Below are positions 1 to 6,163 of a stretch of DNA of 6,163 bases, piece after piece (the stretch's first letter is position 1; each line of letters begins with the position of its first letter). Source of the stretch: Bacteroidota bacterium (GTDB lineage: Bacteria > Bacteroidota > Bacteroidia > B-17B0 > B-17BO); NCBI GenBank assembly GCA_025356715.1, contig JANXRU010000029.1:1-6163 (forward strand), written 5' to 3'. Below the pieces are notes generated by a model, which was not told the DNA's origin, did no database searches, and worked only from the letters and a program-made list of their open reading frames with translations. A program made the position numbers and the translations under genes.

Positions 1-399
1 GACATTGGTAGTATTGATATTACAGAGGCAATCAAAAAAATAAAACCTCTTAAAGCCGTGCATGGTAATATTGATGATCAAGATATCAGAAATGAATTCC
101 CGAAGAATTTAATTTTTATGTGTGAGGCAGTGAAAATTTTTATCACCCATATTTGCGGACAACCGACTAACTATCTCAAAGAAGTAAAAGATATTATTCA
201 AGCTGAAAAGCCACAGGTGCTTATTTGTGGGCATTCGCATATTTTAAAAGTAATGTATCAAAAACAATATGAGGCATTGCATTTAAACCCTGGAGCTTGC
301 GGATCTCATGGCTTTCATCAAATTAAAACAGCTTTACGTTTTGTAATTGATAAAGATCAAATAAAAGATTTAGCTATTATTGAATTAGGGCCAAGATAA
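1..399 (+). CDS. Metallophosphoesterase, YfcE/MJ0936 family (5' end outside window)
   Basis: Calcineurin-like phosphoesterase, probably a small cytoplasmic phosphodiesterase that uses two metal ions; the substrate cannot be told from sequence. The frame is open from base 1, so the gene begins upstream and 132 codons plus a TAA stop remain of a family that usually has about 160-170 residues. Visible motifs, numbered from base 1: D1-I-G-S, which fits the metal-bridging Asp of the family's GD motif; G-N-I-D at 22-25, the GNH/GND motif with the phosphate-contacting Asn23; I-T-H at 48-50, with metal-ligand His50; G-H-S-H at 77-80, with two further His ligands; and N-P-G at 96-98. The N-terminal D-x-H motif must lie upstream. 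A GTG at 58 opens a shorter frame but falls inside the conserved domain and is not a real start. The gene runs convergently into the dehydrogenase gene; the hairpin between them has its T-tract only on the other strand. Confidence 0.9.
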   Translation, partial: DIGSIDITEAIKKIKPLKAVHGNIDDQDIRNEFPKNLIFMCEAVKIFITHICGQPTNYLKEVKDIIQAEKPQVLICGHSHILKVMYQKQYEALHLNPGACGSHGFHQIKTALRFVIDKDQIKDLAIIELGPR

Positions 400-410
400 A
401 CTTGTCGTTC

Positions 411-448
411 AATAAAAAAGTCGAGTGCATATTAAAATGTCTCGACTT
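411..448 (-). terminator. Intrinsic terminator of the minus-strand cluster
   Basis: An 8-base perfect stem (AAGTCGAG at 418-425 with CTCGACTT at 441-448) is extended by GCAT/ATGT (427-430 with 437-440, one G-U pair) after a one-base bulge, leaving a six-base loop. Read on the minus strand, the stem is followed directly by a T-rich run, the complement of AATAAAAAA at 411-419. It starts 42 bases past the stop of the dehydrogenase gene. On the plus strand the stem is followed by CTGATTAATTG, a poor U-tract, so it should work mainly for minus-strand transcripts and only weakly, if at all, for the converging phosphoesterase gene. Confidence 0.8.
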
Positions 449-489
449 CTGATTAATTGAAAATTTATATTTTTAAATAGAGTTAAATA

Positions 490-1260
490 TTATTGAGCAT
501 TCCATCCGCCATCAATTGGAAGCGCAGTACCTGTTAATGTTGTGGCGATATCTGATGCTAAGAACACAGCCATTTGTCCTAATAATTCAACGGGCACAAA
601 TTCTTTCACCGCTTGTTTTAGTAACATCACTTTATTTACCACATCAGCTTCACTCATATTATGAACCTTTGCTTGATCTGCAATTTGTTTATCAACTAAA
701 GGTGTTTTTACATAACCAGGGCAAATAGCATTAGCCGTAATGTTAAAAGGTGCGCCTTCTAAAGCAATAGTTTTAGTAAAGCCTACAATACCATGTTTAC
801 TGGCAACATAAGCACTTTTAAATTCAGAAGCCACTAAGCCGTGAGCGGATGCAATGTTAATGATACGCCCAAAATTGCGTTCTTTCATACCTTTCCAAAC
901 TGCTTTGGTTAAGTAAAATGCAGATGTTAAATTGATACCAATAATGGCAGCCCATTTCTCATCAGGGAAATCTTCGATGGGCGATACGTGTTGTATACCA
1001 GCATTATTAACCAATACATCAATTTTTCCAAATTTGGTAACAGCATCTGCTACCATTTTACGAAGCTCTTCATGGTTAAGCATATTAGCATTACTGTACA
1101 TAACTTCAATACCAAATTCTTTTGCTACTCCATCGGCTATTTCTTGTCCGTTAGGTTCAAGTCCGTTAAATACAATATTATATTGTTTTGTTTTTGCAAA
1201 TTCGTGAGCAATGCCTAAGCCTATGCCACTAGTACTTCCTGTGATTAAGATTGTTTTCAT
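490..1260 (-). CDS. bdhA: 3-hydroxybutyrate dehydrogenase (SDR family)
   Basis: Cytoplasmic NAD-dependent enzyme that interconverts (R)-3-hydroxybutyrate and acetoacetate. It has 256 residues, the normal length for classical short-chain dehydrogenases. Rossmann motif T-G-S-T-S-G-I-G at 7-14, N-N-A-G at 85-88, catalytic set N110, S138, Y151 and K155 (Y-V-A-S-K). What separates it from generic SDRs is the substrate pocket: Q90, H140, K148 and Q192 line up at a constant offset of 4 with the carboxylate-binding Gln94, His144, Lys152 and Gln196 of Pseudomonas fragi hydroxybutyrate dehydrogenase (numbers recalled, not looked up). The C-terminal D-G-G-W-N-A-Q supplies W253, matching Trp257; the other pocket Trp (187) is Tyr183 here. 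ATG 1260 is preferred because it places the first beta strand at the very N-terminus, as in the family; an in-frame GTG at 1281 would add seven residues and overlaps a short repeat. It is last in the minus-strand cluster, 90 bases after the LOG gene. No clear promoter of its own is visible. Confidence 0.88.
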   Translation of the reverse strand: MKTILITGSTSGIGLGIAHEFAKTKQYNIVFNGLEPNGQEIADGVAKEFGIEVMYSNANMLNHEELRKMVADAVTKFGKIDVLVNNAGIQHVSPIEDFPDEKWAAIIGINLTSAFYLTKAVWKGMKERNFGRIINIASAHGLVASEFKSAYVASKHGIVGFTKTIALEGAPFNITANAICPGYVKTPLVDKQIADQAKVHNMSEADVVNKVMLLKQAVKEFVPVELLGQMAVFLASDIATTLTGTALPIDGGWNAQ

Positions 1261-1280
1261 GATGTGTATGTTTTTTTGCA

Positions 1281-1309
1281 CGCAGATTGCGCTGATATTC
1301 GCAGATTTT
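1281..1309. repeat. Three degenerate ~10-base units (CGCAGATT type)
   Basis: Three consecutive units are visible on the plus strand: CGCAGATTG (1281-1289), CGCTGATATT (1290-1299) and CGCAGATTTT (1300-1309), followed by a T-run to 1313. On the minus strand, the coding sense of the flanking genes, the unit reads AATCTGCG. The stretch fills part of the 90-base gap between the LOG and dehydrogenase genes and ends about 20 bases before the dehydrogenase ATG. Similar AATCTGCG-like strings occur between genes in other Bacteroidota as I remember them; this was not checked. Function unknown. Confidence 0.5.
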
Positions 1310-1350
1310 TTTTCTATATAATGTGTGAGACTAGTGGGAACTAGTAGTTT

Positions 1351-2064
1351 TTAAAAATTCGGTTTCAATAAATATTTGCTATAGAAATCAACGATGTGTT
1401 TTACGGCTTCATCAGCAGTATCTACAATTTTAAATAAGTCTAAGTCCGCTTCATTAATGTTATGTTCTTCATGAAGCATCGTTTTTTTTATCCAATCAAT
1501 TAATCCTGTCCAATAATCTATACCAACTAACACCACTGGAAATTCAGCAATTTTATGTGTTTGCACTAAAGTTAATGATTCAAATAATTCATCAATAGTA
1601 CCAAATCCACCAGGCATACCAATAAAACCTTGAGAGTATTTTAAAAAAACGGTTTTACGAACAAAGAAATAATTAAAGTCAATGCTTTTATCTCTATCTA
1701 TATAATCGTTTGGTTTTTGTTCAAATGGTAAATTAATATTTAATCCCACAGAATTACCCTTGCCTCGTTTAGCTCCCTTATTAGCGGCTTCCATAATTCC
1801 TGGTCCGCCACCTGTTATTACTCCGTAACCTTCTTGCGTTAGTTTAAAAGCAATTTCTTCAGCTAATAGGTAGTATTTATTATTTGGTTTTGTACGTGCA
1901 GATCCAAAAATAGAAACACAGGGTCCAATTTGTTGCATTCTTTCAAACCCATTTACAAATTCACTCATGATTTTAAAAATCTTCCAACTATCAGAAGCCA
2001 TCACTTCTCTTGTTTCTTTTGTTGCAAACGCTCTTCTTATTTTATCTTCTCTATCGTGTGTCAT
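1351..2064 (-). CDS. LOG-family protein, probable nucleotide 5'-monophosphate phosphoribohydrolase (TIGR00730)
   Basis: 237-residue Rossmann-fold protein of the LOG (Lonely guy)/YgdH group. Characterised members cleave the N-glycosidic bond of cytokinin riboside monophosphates or ordinary nucleoside monophosphates, releasing the base and ribose 5-phosphate; in a bacterium of this kind, nucleotide salvage is a likelier role than hormone synthesis. Motifs: F-G-S-A-R at 53-57, glycine-rich G-G-G-P-G-I-M-E-A-A-N at 85-95, R136-K137 and P-G-G-F-G-T-I-D-E at 151-159. R136 and E159 match the catalytic Arg and Glu of LOG enzymes. About 45 residues precede the first core strand, so it is longer than the compact plant-type LOGs and resembles the roughly 230-residue form common in Bacteroidota. 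The start is ATG 2064 with A-rich DNA in front and no Shine-Dalgarno. It lies 112 bases downstream of uvrA on the same strand. Many databases label such proteins 'lysine decarboxylase', a known misannotation. Confidence 0.88.
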   Translation of the reverse strand: MTHDREDKIRRAFATKETREVMASDSWKIFKIMSEFVNGFERMQQIGPCVSIFGSARTKPNNKYYLLAEEIAFKLTQEGYGVITGGGPGIMEAANKGAKRGKGNSVGLNINLPFEQKPNDYIDRDKSIDFNYFFVRKTVFLKYSQGFIGMPGGFGTIDELFESLTLVQTHKIAEFPVVLVGIDYWTGLIDWIKKTMLHEEHNINEADLDLFKIVDTADEAVKHIVDFYSKYLLKPNF

Positions 2065-2076
2065 ATACTTTTATAT

Positions 2077-2172
2077 TTAAAAAGTTTTAAAGTTTACCAA
2101 GTTTAATGAAAATAATAAAAGGTAAAAGTTGATGTATTCTAACTTTTTAACTTTCAAACTTTCATAACCTTT
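2077..2172. repeat. Facing arrays of AAGTTT / AACTTT units, potential long hairpin
   Basis: The uvrA-LOG gap holds two short arrays in opposite orientation. The left array has three units, AAAGTTTT (2081-2088), AAAGTTTACC (2089-2098) and AAGTTTAATG (2099-2108). The right array has AACTTTTT (2141-2148), AACTTTC (2149-2155), AAACTTTCAT (2156-2165) and AACCTTT (2166-2172). They can pair: TTAAAAAGTT at 2077-2086 is the exact reverse complement of 2141-2150, and TTTACC at 2093-2098 that of GGTAAA at 2121-2126. On the minus strand the outer stem is followed by ATATAAAAGTAT and not a T-run, so it is not a standard intrinsic terminator. It may slow transcription or protect the 3' end of the uvrA message, but in DNA this AT-rich some pairing is expected by chance. 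Confidence 0.4.
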
Positions 2173-2176
2173 ACAT

Positions 2177-5050
2177 TTAATTTAGTTCTTTCTTTAAGAA
2201 TGGTGCTGTATAGCTTTTTTTAATTTTAATGAGTTCTTCCGGAGTGCCAGTAAATAAGATTTCTCCGCCGCCTTTACCACCTTCCATTCCCACATCAATG
2301 ATATGATCAGCTACTTTTATAATATCCATATTATGTTCTATTACCAACACCGTATTTCCATTTTCAATCAAACGATTTAATACACCTAACAGAATACGAA
2401 TGTCTTCAAAGTGTAAGCCAGTTGTAGGTTCATCTAATATATATAACGTGTTTCCGGTATCACGTTTACTTAATTCAGTAGAAAGCTTTACACGCTGAGC
2501 TTCTCCACCACTAAGTGTTGTGGCTTGTTGCCCTAGAGTTATGTAACCTAAACCAACATCTTGTAAGGTTTTTATTTGTCGGAATATAGTAGGGAGCATT
2601 TCGAAAAACTCACAAGCCTGATCAATCGTCATGTTTAACACGTCCGAAATAGATTTTCCTTTATAGCGTATTTCAATGGTTTCGCGATTGTAACGTTTTC
2701 CATTACATACATCGCAATTGACGTATACATCAGGTAAAAAATTCATTTCAATGGTTTTAACTCCAGCGCCACCACAGGTTTCGCAACGGCCACCTTTTAC
2801 ATTAAATGAAAAGCGTCCAGGCTTATAGCCTCTAATTTTTGATTCAGGTAACTCGGCAAATAGATTCCTGATATCTGAAAACACATTAGTGTATGTTGCA
2901 GGATTACTCCGAGGTGTACGTCCTATAGGCGATTGGTCAATGTCAATAACTTTATCAATGTGCTCAAAGCCTGTGAATGATTTGTAAGGTAAAGGGCGTT
3001 TTTCAGAATTATAAAAATAATTACTAAGAATTGGATATAGCGTTTCATTTATCAAACTTGATTTCCCGCTACCACTAACGCCTGTTACACAAATCATTTT
3101 ACCTAAAGGAATTTCGATGTCTACGTTTTTTAGATTATGCCCTGTACAGCCTTTTAATACAAGTTTTTTGCCATTTCCCTTTCGGCGATTTTTAGGCACT
3201 TCAATTTCTCGTTTGCCGGTAATATAATCGGCGGTCATCGTATTAAATTTCAACATCTGTTTAGGTGTAGATGCAGCAACGACTCTTCCGCCATGCACGC
3301 CAGCTCCTGGACCGATATCAATAATATAATCGCTTTCCATCATAATATCCTTATCATGCTCCACAACTAACACGCTATTTCCAACATCACGTAAATTTTT
3401 AAGAGCTTCTATTAATCGCATATTATCACGTTGATGTAAACCAATACTCGGCTCATCGAGTATATATAGTACGCCAACTAATTGCGATCCAATTTGTGTT
3501 GCTAATCTAATACGTTGAGCTTCGCCACCACTTAAGGTTTTAGACGAACGATTTAAGGTTACATAATCTAATCCTACTTCTAATAAAAAACCGATACGTG
3601 TTCTAATTTCTTTTAATACTTCTTTTGCAATAACGTTTTGCGATTTGGTTAATCGTTTTTCTATTCCCTTAAACCAATCGTTTAAAATATTAATATCCAT
3701 TTCGGATAGCTCAGAAATATTTTTACCATCAATTTTAAAATAAAGAGATTCTTTTTTTAAACGAGTACCTTCGCAAGTAGAGCAATTAATTTTATTAGTA
3801 AAACCTTCTACCCAGCGTAACATGGCTGGTGATGGGTCTTCTTCGGTTTGTTTAGAAATATGAGTAGCTATACCATCAAATGAAGTGCTATAGCCATTTG
3901 CATTAGTGTCAGATTTTATGGTAAATAATTCTTCACTACCATGTAGTAAAATATTGACAGCCTCTTCAGGAATATCTTCGAAAGGAGTATCTAAATTAAA
4001 TTTATATTTTTCACCAATAGCTTCAATTTGTTTAAACACCCAAATACTTTTTGCTGCACCTAATGGTGCTATAGCACCTTTTCGAATTGTTATTGTTTGA
4101 TTAGGAACTATTTTGGAAATATCAACTTCTGATACGACGCCCAATCCATTACATTTGGGACAAGCACCATAAGGTGAGTTAAATGAAAATAAATTGGGAG
4201 CAGGTTCATCATACGATATTCCGCTGGTAGGGCACATTAAATAGCGAGAAAAGAAGACGGCTTTTTCTAAATCTTCATTTTTTGAAGTTGTTTTTTTAAC
4301 TGAATATTTTTTTTCTGTTTTAACTTCTTCATTTAACCCAACAACCATAATCGTTCCTTTCCCTTGCTTCATAGCAGTTTGTAGAGACTGGTATAAACGA
4401 GGTTTAATATCTTTTGTAATTTCTAGGCGATCAATTACAATTTCTATATCGTGAATTTTATACCTGTCAAGTTGCATTTTAGGTGTGATGTCTACAATGA
4501 AGCCATCGATGCGCATTTTGGTAAATCCTTTTTTTCTGACTTCTTCAAAAAGCTCTCTGTAATGCCCTTTTCTACCTTTAACAACTGGAGCTAATAAATT
4601 TATTTTTTTTGAATGATATTTTTCTAAAATTAAATCAATGATTTGATCGTCACTATATCGAACCATTTTTTCGCCAGTAACATACGAATAAGCTTCTCCT
4701 GCGCGGGCGTATAGCAAACGCAAAAAATCGTATATCTCTGTAATGGTACCTACTGTAGATCGAGGGTTTTTATTAACTGTTTTTTGTTCGATAGAAATAA
4801 CAGGGCTTAAGCCTGAAATTTTATCCACATCAGGGCGTTCCATGTTACCTAAAAATTGTCGGGCATAACTCGAAAAACTTTCGATGTATCGTCTCTGTCC
4901 TTCAGCATAAATGGTATCAAATGCTAGAGATGATTTACCACTACCACTCAATCCTGTTAGCACAACTAATTTATTACGAGGAATAGTTAAGGATATATCT
5001 TTGAGATTATGTGCTCGTGCACCAATAATTTCGAGTTGTTCTTCTTCCAT
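2177..5050 (-). CDS. uvrA: Excinuclease ABC subunit A
   Basis: UvrA is the DNA-damage sensor of nucleotide excision repair; as an ATP-driven dimer it loads UvrB at bulky lesions. At 957 residues it is full length. Order of parts: Walker A1 G-L-S-G-S-G-K-S-S (33-41); UvrB-binding region (about 120-250, including G-H-Y-R-E-L-F-E-E at 162-170), which marks it as a true UvrA and not a UvrA2-type paralogue; first zinc finger (273-300); C423/C426 pair; ABC signature L-S-G-G-E (506-510); Walker B1 I-L-D-E-P (530-534); Walker A2 G-V-S-G-S-G-K-S-S (657-665); second zinc finger C756, C759, C779, C782; signature L-S-G-G-E (846-850); Walker B2 I-L-D-E-P-T-T-G (871-878). Oddity: the first finger reads C273-P-T-S276...C297-x2-C300, with Ser where E. 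coli has its second Cys. ATG 5050 is chosen because homologues begin just before the I-x-G-A-R-x-H-N-L motif; a TTG at 5077 would add nine atypical residues. It is divergent from tetR across about 200 bases. No SOS box was recognised. Confidence 0.97.
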   Translation of the reverse strand: MEEEQLEIIGARAHNLKDISLTIPRNKLVVLTGLSGSGKSSLAFDTIYAEGQRRYIESFSSYARQFLGNMERPDVDKISGLSPVISIEQKTVNKNPRSTVGTITEIYDFLRLLYARAGEAYSYVTGEKMVRYSDDQIIDLILEKYHSKKINLLAPVVKGRKGHYRELFEEVRKKGFTKMRIDGFIVDITPKMQLDRYKIHDIEIVIDRLEITKDIKPRLYQSLQTAMKQGKGTIMVVGLNEEVKTEKKYSVKKTTSKNEDLEKAVFFSRYLMCPTSGISYDEPAPNLFSFNSPYGACPKCNGLGVVSEVDISKIVPNQTITIRKGAIAPLGAAKSIWVFKQIEAIGEKYKFNLDTPFEDIPEEAVNILLHGSEELFTIKSDTNANGYSTSFDGIATHISKQTEEDPSPAMLRWVEGFTNKINCSTCEGTRLKKESLYFKIDGKNISELSEMDINILNDWFKGIEKRLTKSQNVIAKEVLKEIRTRIGFLLEVGLDYVTLNRSSKTLSGGEAQRIRLATQIGSQLVGVLYILDEPSIGLHQRDNMRLIEALKNLRDVGNSVLVVEHDKDIMMESDYIIDIGPGAGVHGGRVVAASTPKQMLKFNTMTADYITGKREIEVPKNRRKGNGKKLVLKGCTGHNLKNVDIEIPLGKMICVTGVSGSGKSSLINETLYPILSNYFYNSEKRPLPYKSFTGFEHIDKVIDIDQSPIGRTPRSNPATYTNVFSDIRNLFAELPESKIRGYKPGRFSFNVKGGRCETCGGAGVKTIEMNFLPDVYVNCDVCNGKRYNRETIEIRYKGKSISDVLNMTIDQACEFFEMLPTIFRQIKTLQDVGLGYITLGQQATTLSGGEAQRVKLSTELSKRDTGNTLYILDEPTTGLHFEDIRILLGVLNRLIENGNTVLVIEHNMDIIKVADHIIDVGMEGGKGGGEILFTGTPEELIKIKKSYTAPFLKKELN

Positions 5051-5204
5051 AAATTTTATAAATAACGTATTCGTCAATAAAATAATATTTCAATATTTAA
5101 CGAGTAAGGCTTAAAATTAAAGGATTTTATTACTACATAGCCTATTTTTTTTGAACATAAAGCTTTAAATCAATTATTCGTCGAAATAATGTAAAAATAA
5201 TATT

Positions 5205-5232
5205 GGAAACTTGTAAGTCAAATAAAGTTTCC
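5205..5232. promoter_or_regulatory. Putative TetR operator (28-base inverted repeat)
   Basis: Perfect 8-base arms GGAAACTT (5205-5212) and AAGTTTCC (5225-5232) flank a 12-base spacer. The repeat sits immediately upstream of the TetR-type gene and between the two elements of its promoter: the left arm covers part of the -33 TTG, and the right arm stops one base before the -7 box. Total length is within the range known for TetR-family operators. That the neighbouring regulator binds it is inferred from position and symmetry. Confidence 0.6.
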
Positions 5233-5241
5233 GTAGTTTTG
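5211..5241 (+). promoter_or_regulatory. Bacteroidota-type promoter of the tetR gene
   Basis: TTG at 5211-5213, a 20-base spacer and TAGTTTTG at 5234-5241 match the TTG-N17-23-TAnnTTTG promoter consensus described for Flavobacterium and relatives. Transcription would begin around 5247, leaving a leader of only a few bases before ATG 5254. The promoter therefore also argues against the upstream TTG codon at 5203 as the start of translation. Confidence 0.65.
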
Positions 5242-5253
5242 AGCCGTTATAAA

Positions 5254-5865
5254 ATGGAAGTACAAGAAAAAATATTAAAAAAATCTTTAGAGTTATTTTT
5301 CAGACTTGGTATCAAACGTGTTACCATGGATGAAATAGCGAAAGAATTGGGTATGTCAAAAAAGACAATTTACCAGTTTTATAAGGAAAAAGATGACATT
5401 GTTAATCAGTTGTGTGAGCTAGAAATGTGTAAGCATGAGCAGGAATTAAATGAAGTCTATAAGCATTCAAAAGATCCGGTTCATGAATTAATGTTATTGT
5501 CTAAACAAATGAGCGAAATGATGGAGCATATTAATCCAATATTTTTTATGGATTTGCATAAATATCATCCTACAGCCTTGGAACGTTTTCAGAAATTTAA
5601 GCGAGAGTATGCTTTTGGTCAAATAAAAAGAAATATTGTTAAAGGAAAAGAATTGGGTATATATAGAGATGATGTAGATGTTGATTTTGTGGCTAATTAT
5701 AGACTGAATCAATTAGACATGTTTATTTTTGGAAAAGCAACGTATACATTTGATAAAATAAGTTTTTCAAAAGCTCATGAACTTTTGTTAGATATGTTTG
5801 TTCACGGGGTGTGCACTTTAAAAGGTCATAAGCTTATTAATAAATATAAGCAAGTAAAAGAATAA
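5254..5865 (+). CDS. TetR/AcrR-family transcriptional regulator
   Basis: Cytoplasmic one-component repressor of 203 residues, normal TetR length. The N-terminal DNA-binding domain covers about residues 3-50: helix 1 I-L-K-K-S-L-E-L-F-F, the family pattern G-I-K-R-V-T-M-D-E-I-A-K-E-L-G-M-S at 19-35, then the recognition helix and the hallmark T-I-Y-Q-F-Y-K-E-K-D at 38-47. The C-terminal two thirds are helical and variable, as expected for ligand binding and dimerisation, so the inducer cannot be predicted. ATG 5254 is preferred; the longer frame from TTG 5203 would add 17 residues encoded within the promoter and operator and lies upstream of the predicted transcription start. The TolC-family gene follows after 34 bases on the same strand, the usual arrangement for a local regulator of an efflux operon in this phylum. 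The 28-base inverted repeat in its promoter suggests negative autoregulation. Confidence 0.92.
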   Translation: MEVQEKILKKSLELFFRLGIKRVTMDEIAKELGMSKKTIYQFYKEKDDIVNQLCELEMCKHEQELNEVYKHSKDPVHELMLLSKQMSEMMEHINPIFFMDLHKYHPTALERFQKFKREYAFGQIKRNIVKGKELGIYRDDVDVDFVANYRLNQLDMFIFGKATYTFDKISFSKAHELLLDMFVHGVCTLKGHKLINKYKQVKE

Positions 5866-5899
5866 AAGGTAATTATAAATTTTGAATGATAAAAAACAA

Positions 5900-6163
5900 A
5901 TGAAAAAACAAATCAAAAATTGTCTATTTAGTTTTACGCTATCAGTAATAGCGTTATCATTAGAAGCACAAGAAGCTAATAAGAACTCATTTAGTTTGCA
6001 ACAAGCTATCGAATATGCTTATAAAAATAGTCCTAACAATTTGAATGCTCAAAGCGATGTGTTAATGGCTAAATATAAGCGGAAAGAAGTTTTGGGTATT
6101 GCTATGCCTCAAATAAGTGGAAGTGTAGATTTTAAAGATTTCTTGCAAATCCCTACGTCATTG
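5900..6163 (+). CDS. TolC-family outer-membrane efflux protein (3' end outside window)
   Basis: First 88 codons of an outer-membrane channel protein of the TolC/OEP family, which forms the exit duct of tripartite efflux pumps. The frame stays open to the last base. Residues 1-23 form a Sec signal peptide: M-K-K-Q-I-K-N, a hydrophobic core around 8-21, and a likely cut after L-E-A23 before Q24. Cys8 is too early and lacks a lipobox, so this is not a lipoprotein. The mature start carries the typical OEP repeat opening F-S-L-Q-Q-A-I-E-Y-A at 31-40, then K-N-S-P (42-45), a predicted helix with A-K-Y-K-R-K-E-V (57-64) and M-P-Q-I-S-G-S (69-75), where TolC homologues turn from helix into the first beta strand. 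The ATG is preceded by AAAAAACAA and no Shine-Dalgarno; an ATG at 5886 in another frame stops after five codons. The 34-base gap from tetR suggests one transcript, with adaptor (HlyD-like) and RND pump genes probably further downstream. Confidence 0.9.
   Translation, partial: MKKQIKNCLFSFTLSVIALSLEAQEANKNSFSLQQAIEYAYKNSPNNLNAQSDVLMAKYKRKEVLGIAMPQISGSVDFKDFLQIPTSL

Noticed and set aside
516..1218. Plus-strand open frames opposite the dehydrogenase gene (516-728, 932-1207, 988-1218)
   Set aside because: Antisense shadows of a strongly conserved gene; their translations show no recognisable domain.
1330..1345. ACTAGT-GGGA-ACTAGT hairpin just past the LOG stop codon, possible terminator
   Set aside because: The stem is only 6 bases, each arm is a palindrome by itself, and on the minus strand it is followed by CTCACACATT and not a T-run.
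5062..5093. Possible minus-strand uvrA promoter: TTG, 21 bases, TACGTTAT
   Set aside because: The -7 box misses the conserved final TG of TAnnTTTG, and such partial matches are common in DNA this AT-rich.
3906..5114. Plus-strand open frames opposite uvrA (3906-4100, 4911-5114)
   Set aside because: Antisense shadows of uvrA; the second is simply opposite the Walker A1 region.
5173..5190. Imperfect inverted repeat ATTATTCG / CGAAATAAT upstream of tetR as a second operator
   Set aside because: It needs a bulged base, is unlike the 5205-5232 arms and is mostly A/T; not separable from chance.
5494..5712. Minus-strand open frame opposite tetR
   Set aside because: Low-complexity Ile/Phe/Ser-rich translation in AT-rich DNA, opposite a clear TetR gene.
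5876..5884. TAAATTTTG before the TolC-type gene as its own promoter
   Set aside because: The spacing is off by one from TAnnTTTG and no TTG lies at the right distance upstream; co-transcription with tetR is simpler.

Overview
The window looks like a chromosomal segment from a member of the Bacteroidota. Four things point there: very AT-rich DNA, no Shine-Dalgarno sequences (starts are preceded by A-rich stretches), a perfect TAnnTTTG promoter element with an upstream TTG, and protein types typical of that phylum. Flavobacteriia-like is a reasonable guess, but nothing here fixes a genus.

Layout. Bases 1-399 (+) are the 3' part of a YfcE/MJ0936-type metallophosphoesterase gene. It converges on a minus-strand cluster read from right to left: uvrA (5050-2177), a LOG-family protein (2064-1351) and a 3-hydroxybutyrate dehydrogenase (1260-490). 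The cluster ends in a clear intrinsic terminator at 411-448. Divergent from uvrA, a TetR/AcrR-type regulator (5254-5865, +) is followed after 34 bases by the first 88 codons of a TolC-family outer-membrane efflux protein (5900 to the window end).

How the genes may work together. The minus-strand genes are housekeeping functions: nucleotide excision repair, probable nucleotide-monophosphate phosphoribohydrolase, and ketone-body or hydroxybutyrate oxidation. They share a strand, but the 90-112 base gaps hold repeat-rich DNA, so co-transcription is uncertain and no common pathway is evident. The plus-strand pair resembles the start of a TetR-TolC-HlyD-RND multidrug efflux operon. In front of the regulator, an 8+8 base perfect inverted repeat lies between the -33 and -7 elements of a well-formed promoter, which suggests that the regulator represses itself and probably the efflux genes.

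Three gene starts are shorter than the longest open frames: uvrA at ATG 5050, tetR at ATG 5254 and the dehydrogenase at ATG 1260. I found no mobile element, CRISPR array, RNA gene or convincing new system. The points most worth a second look are the TetR operator-promoter arrangement, the missing cysteine in the first zinc finger of UvrA, and two intergenic stretches built from short units with a period of about 10 bases.
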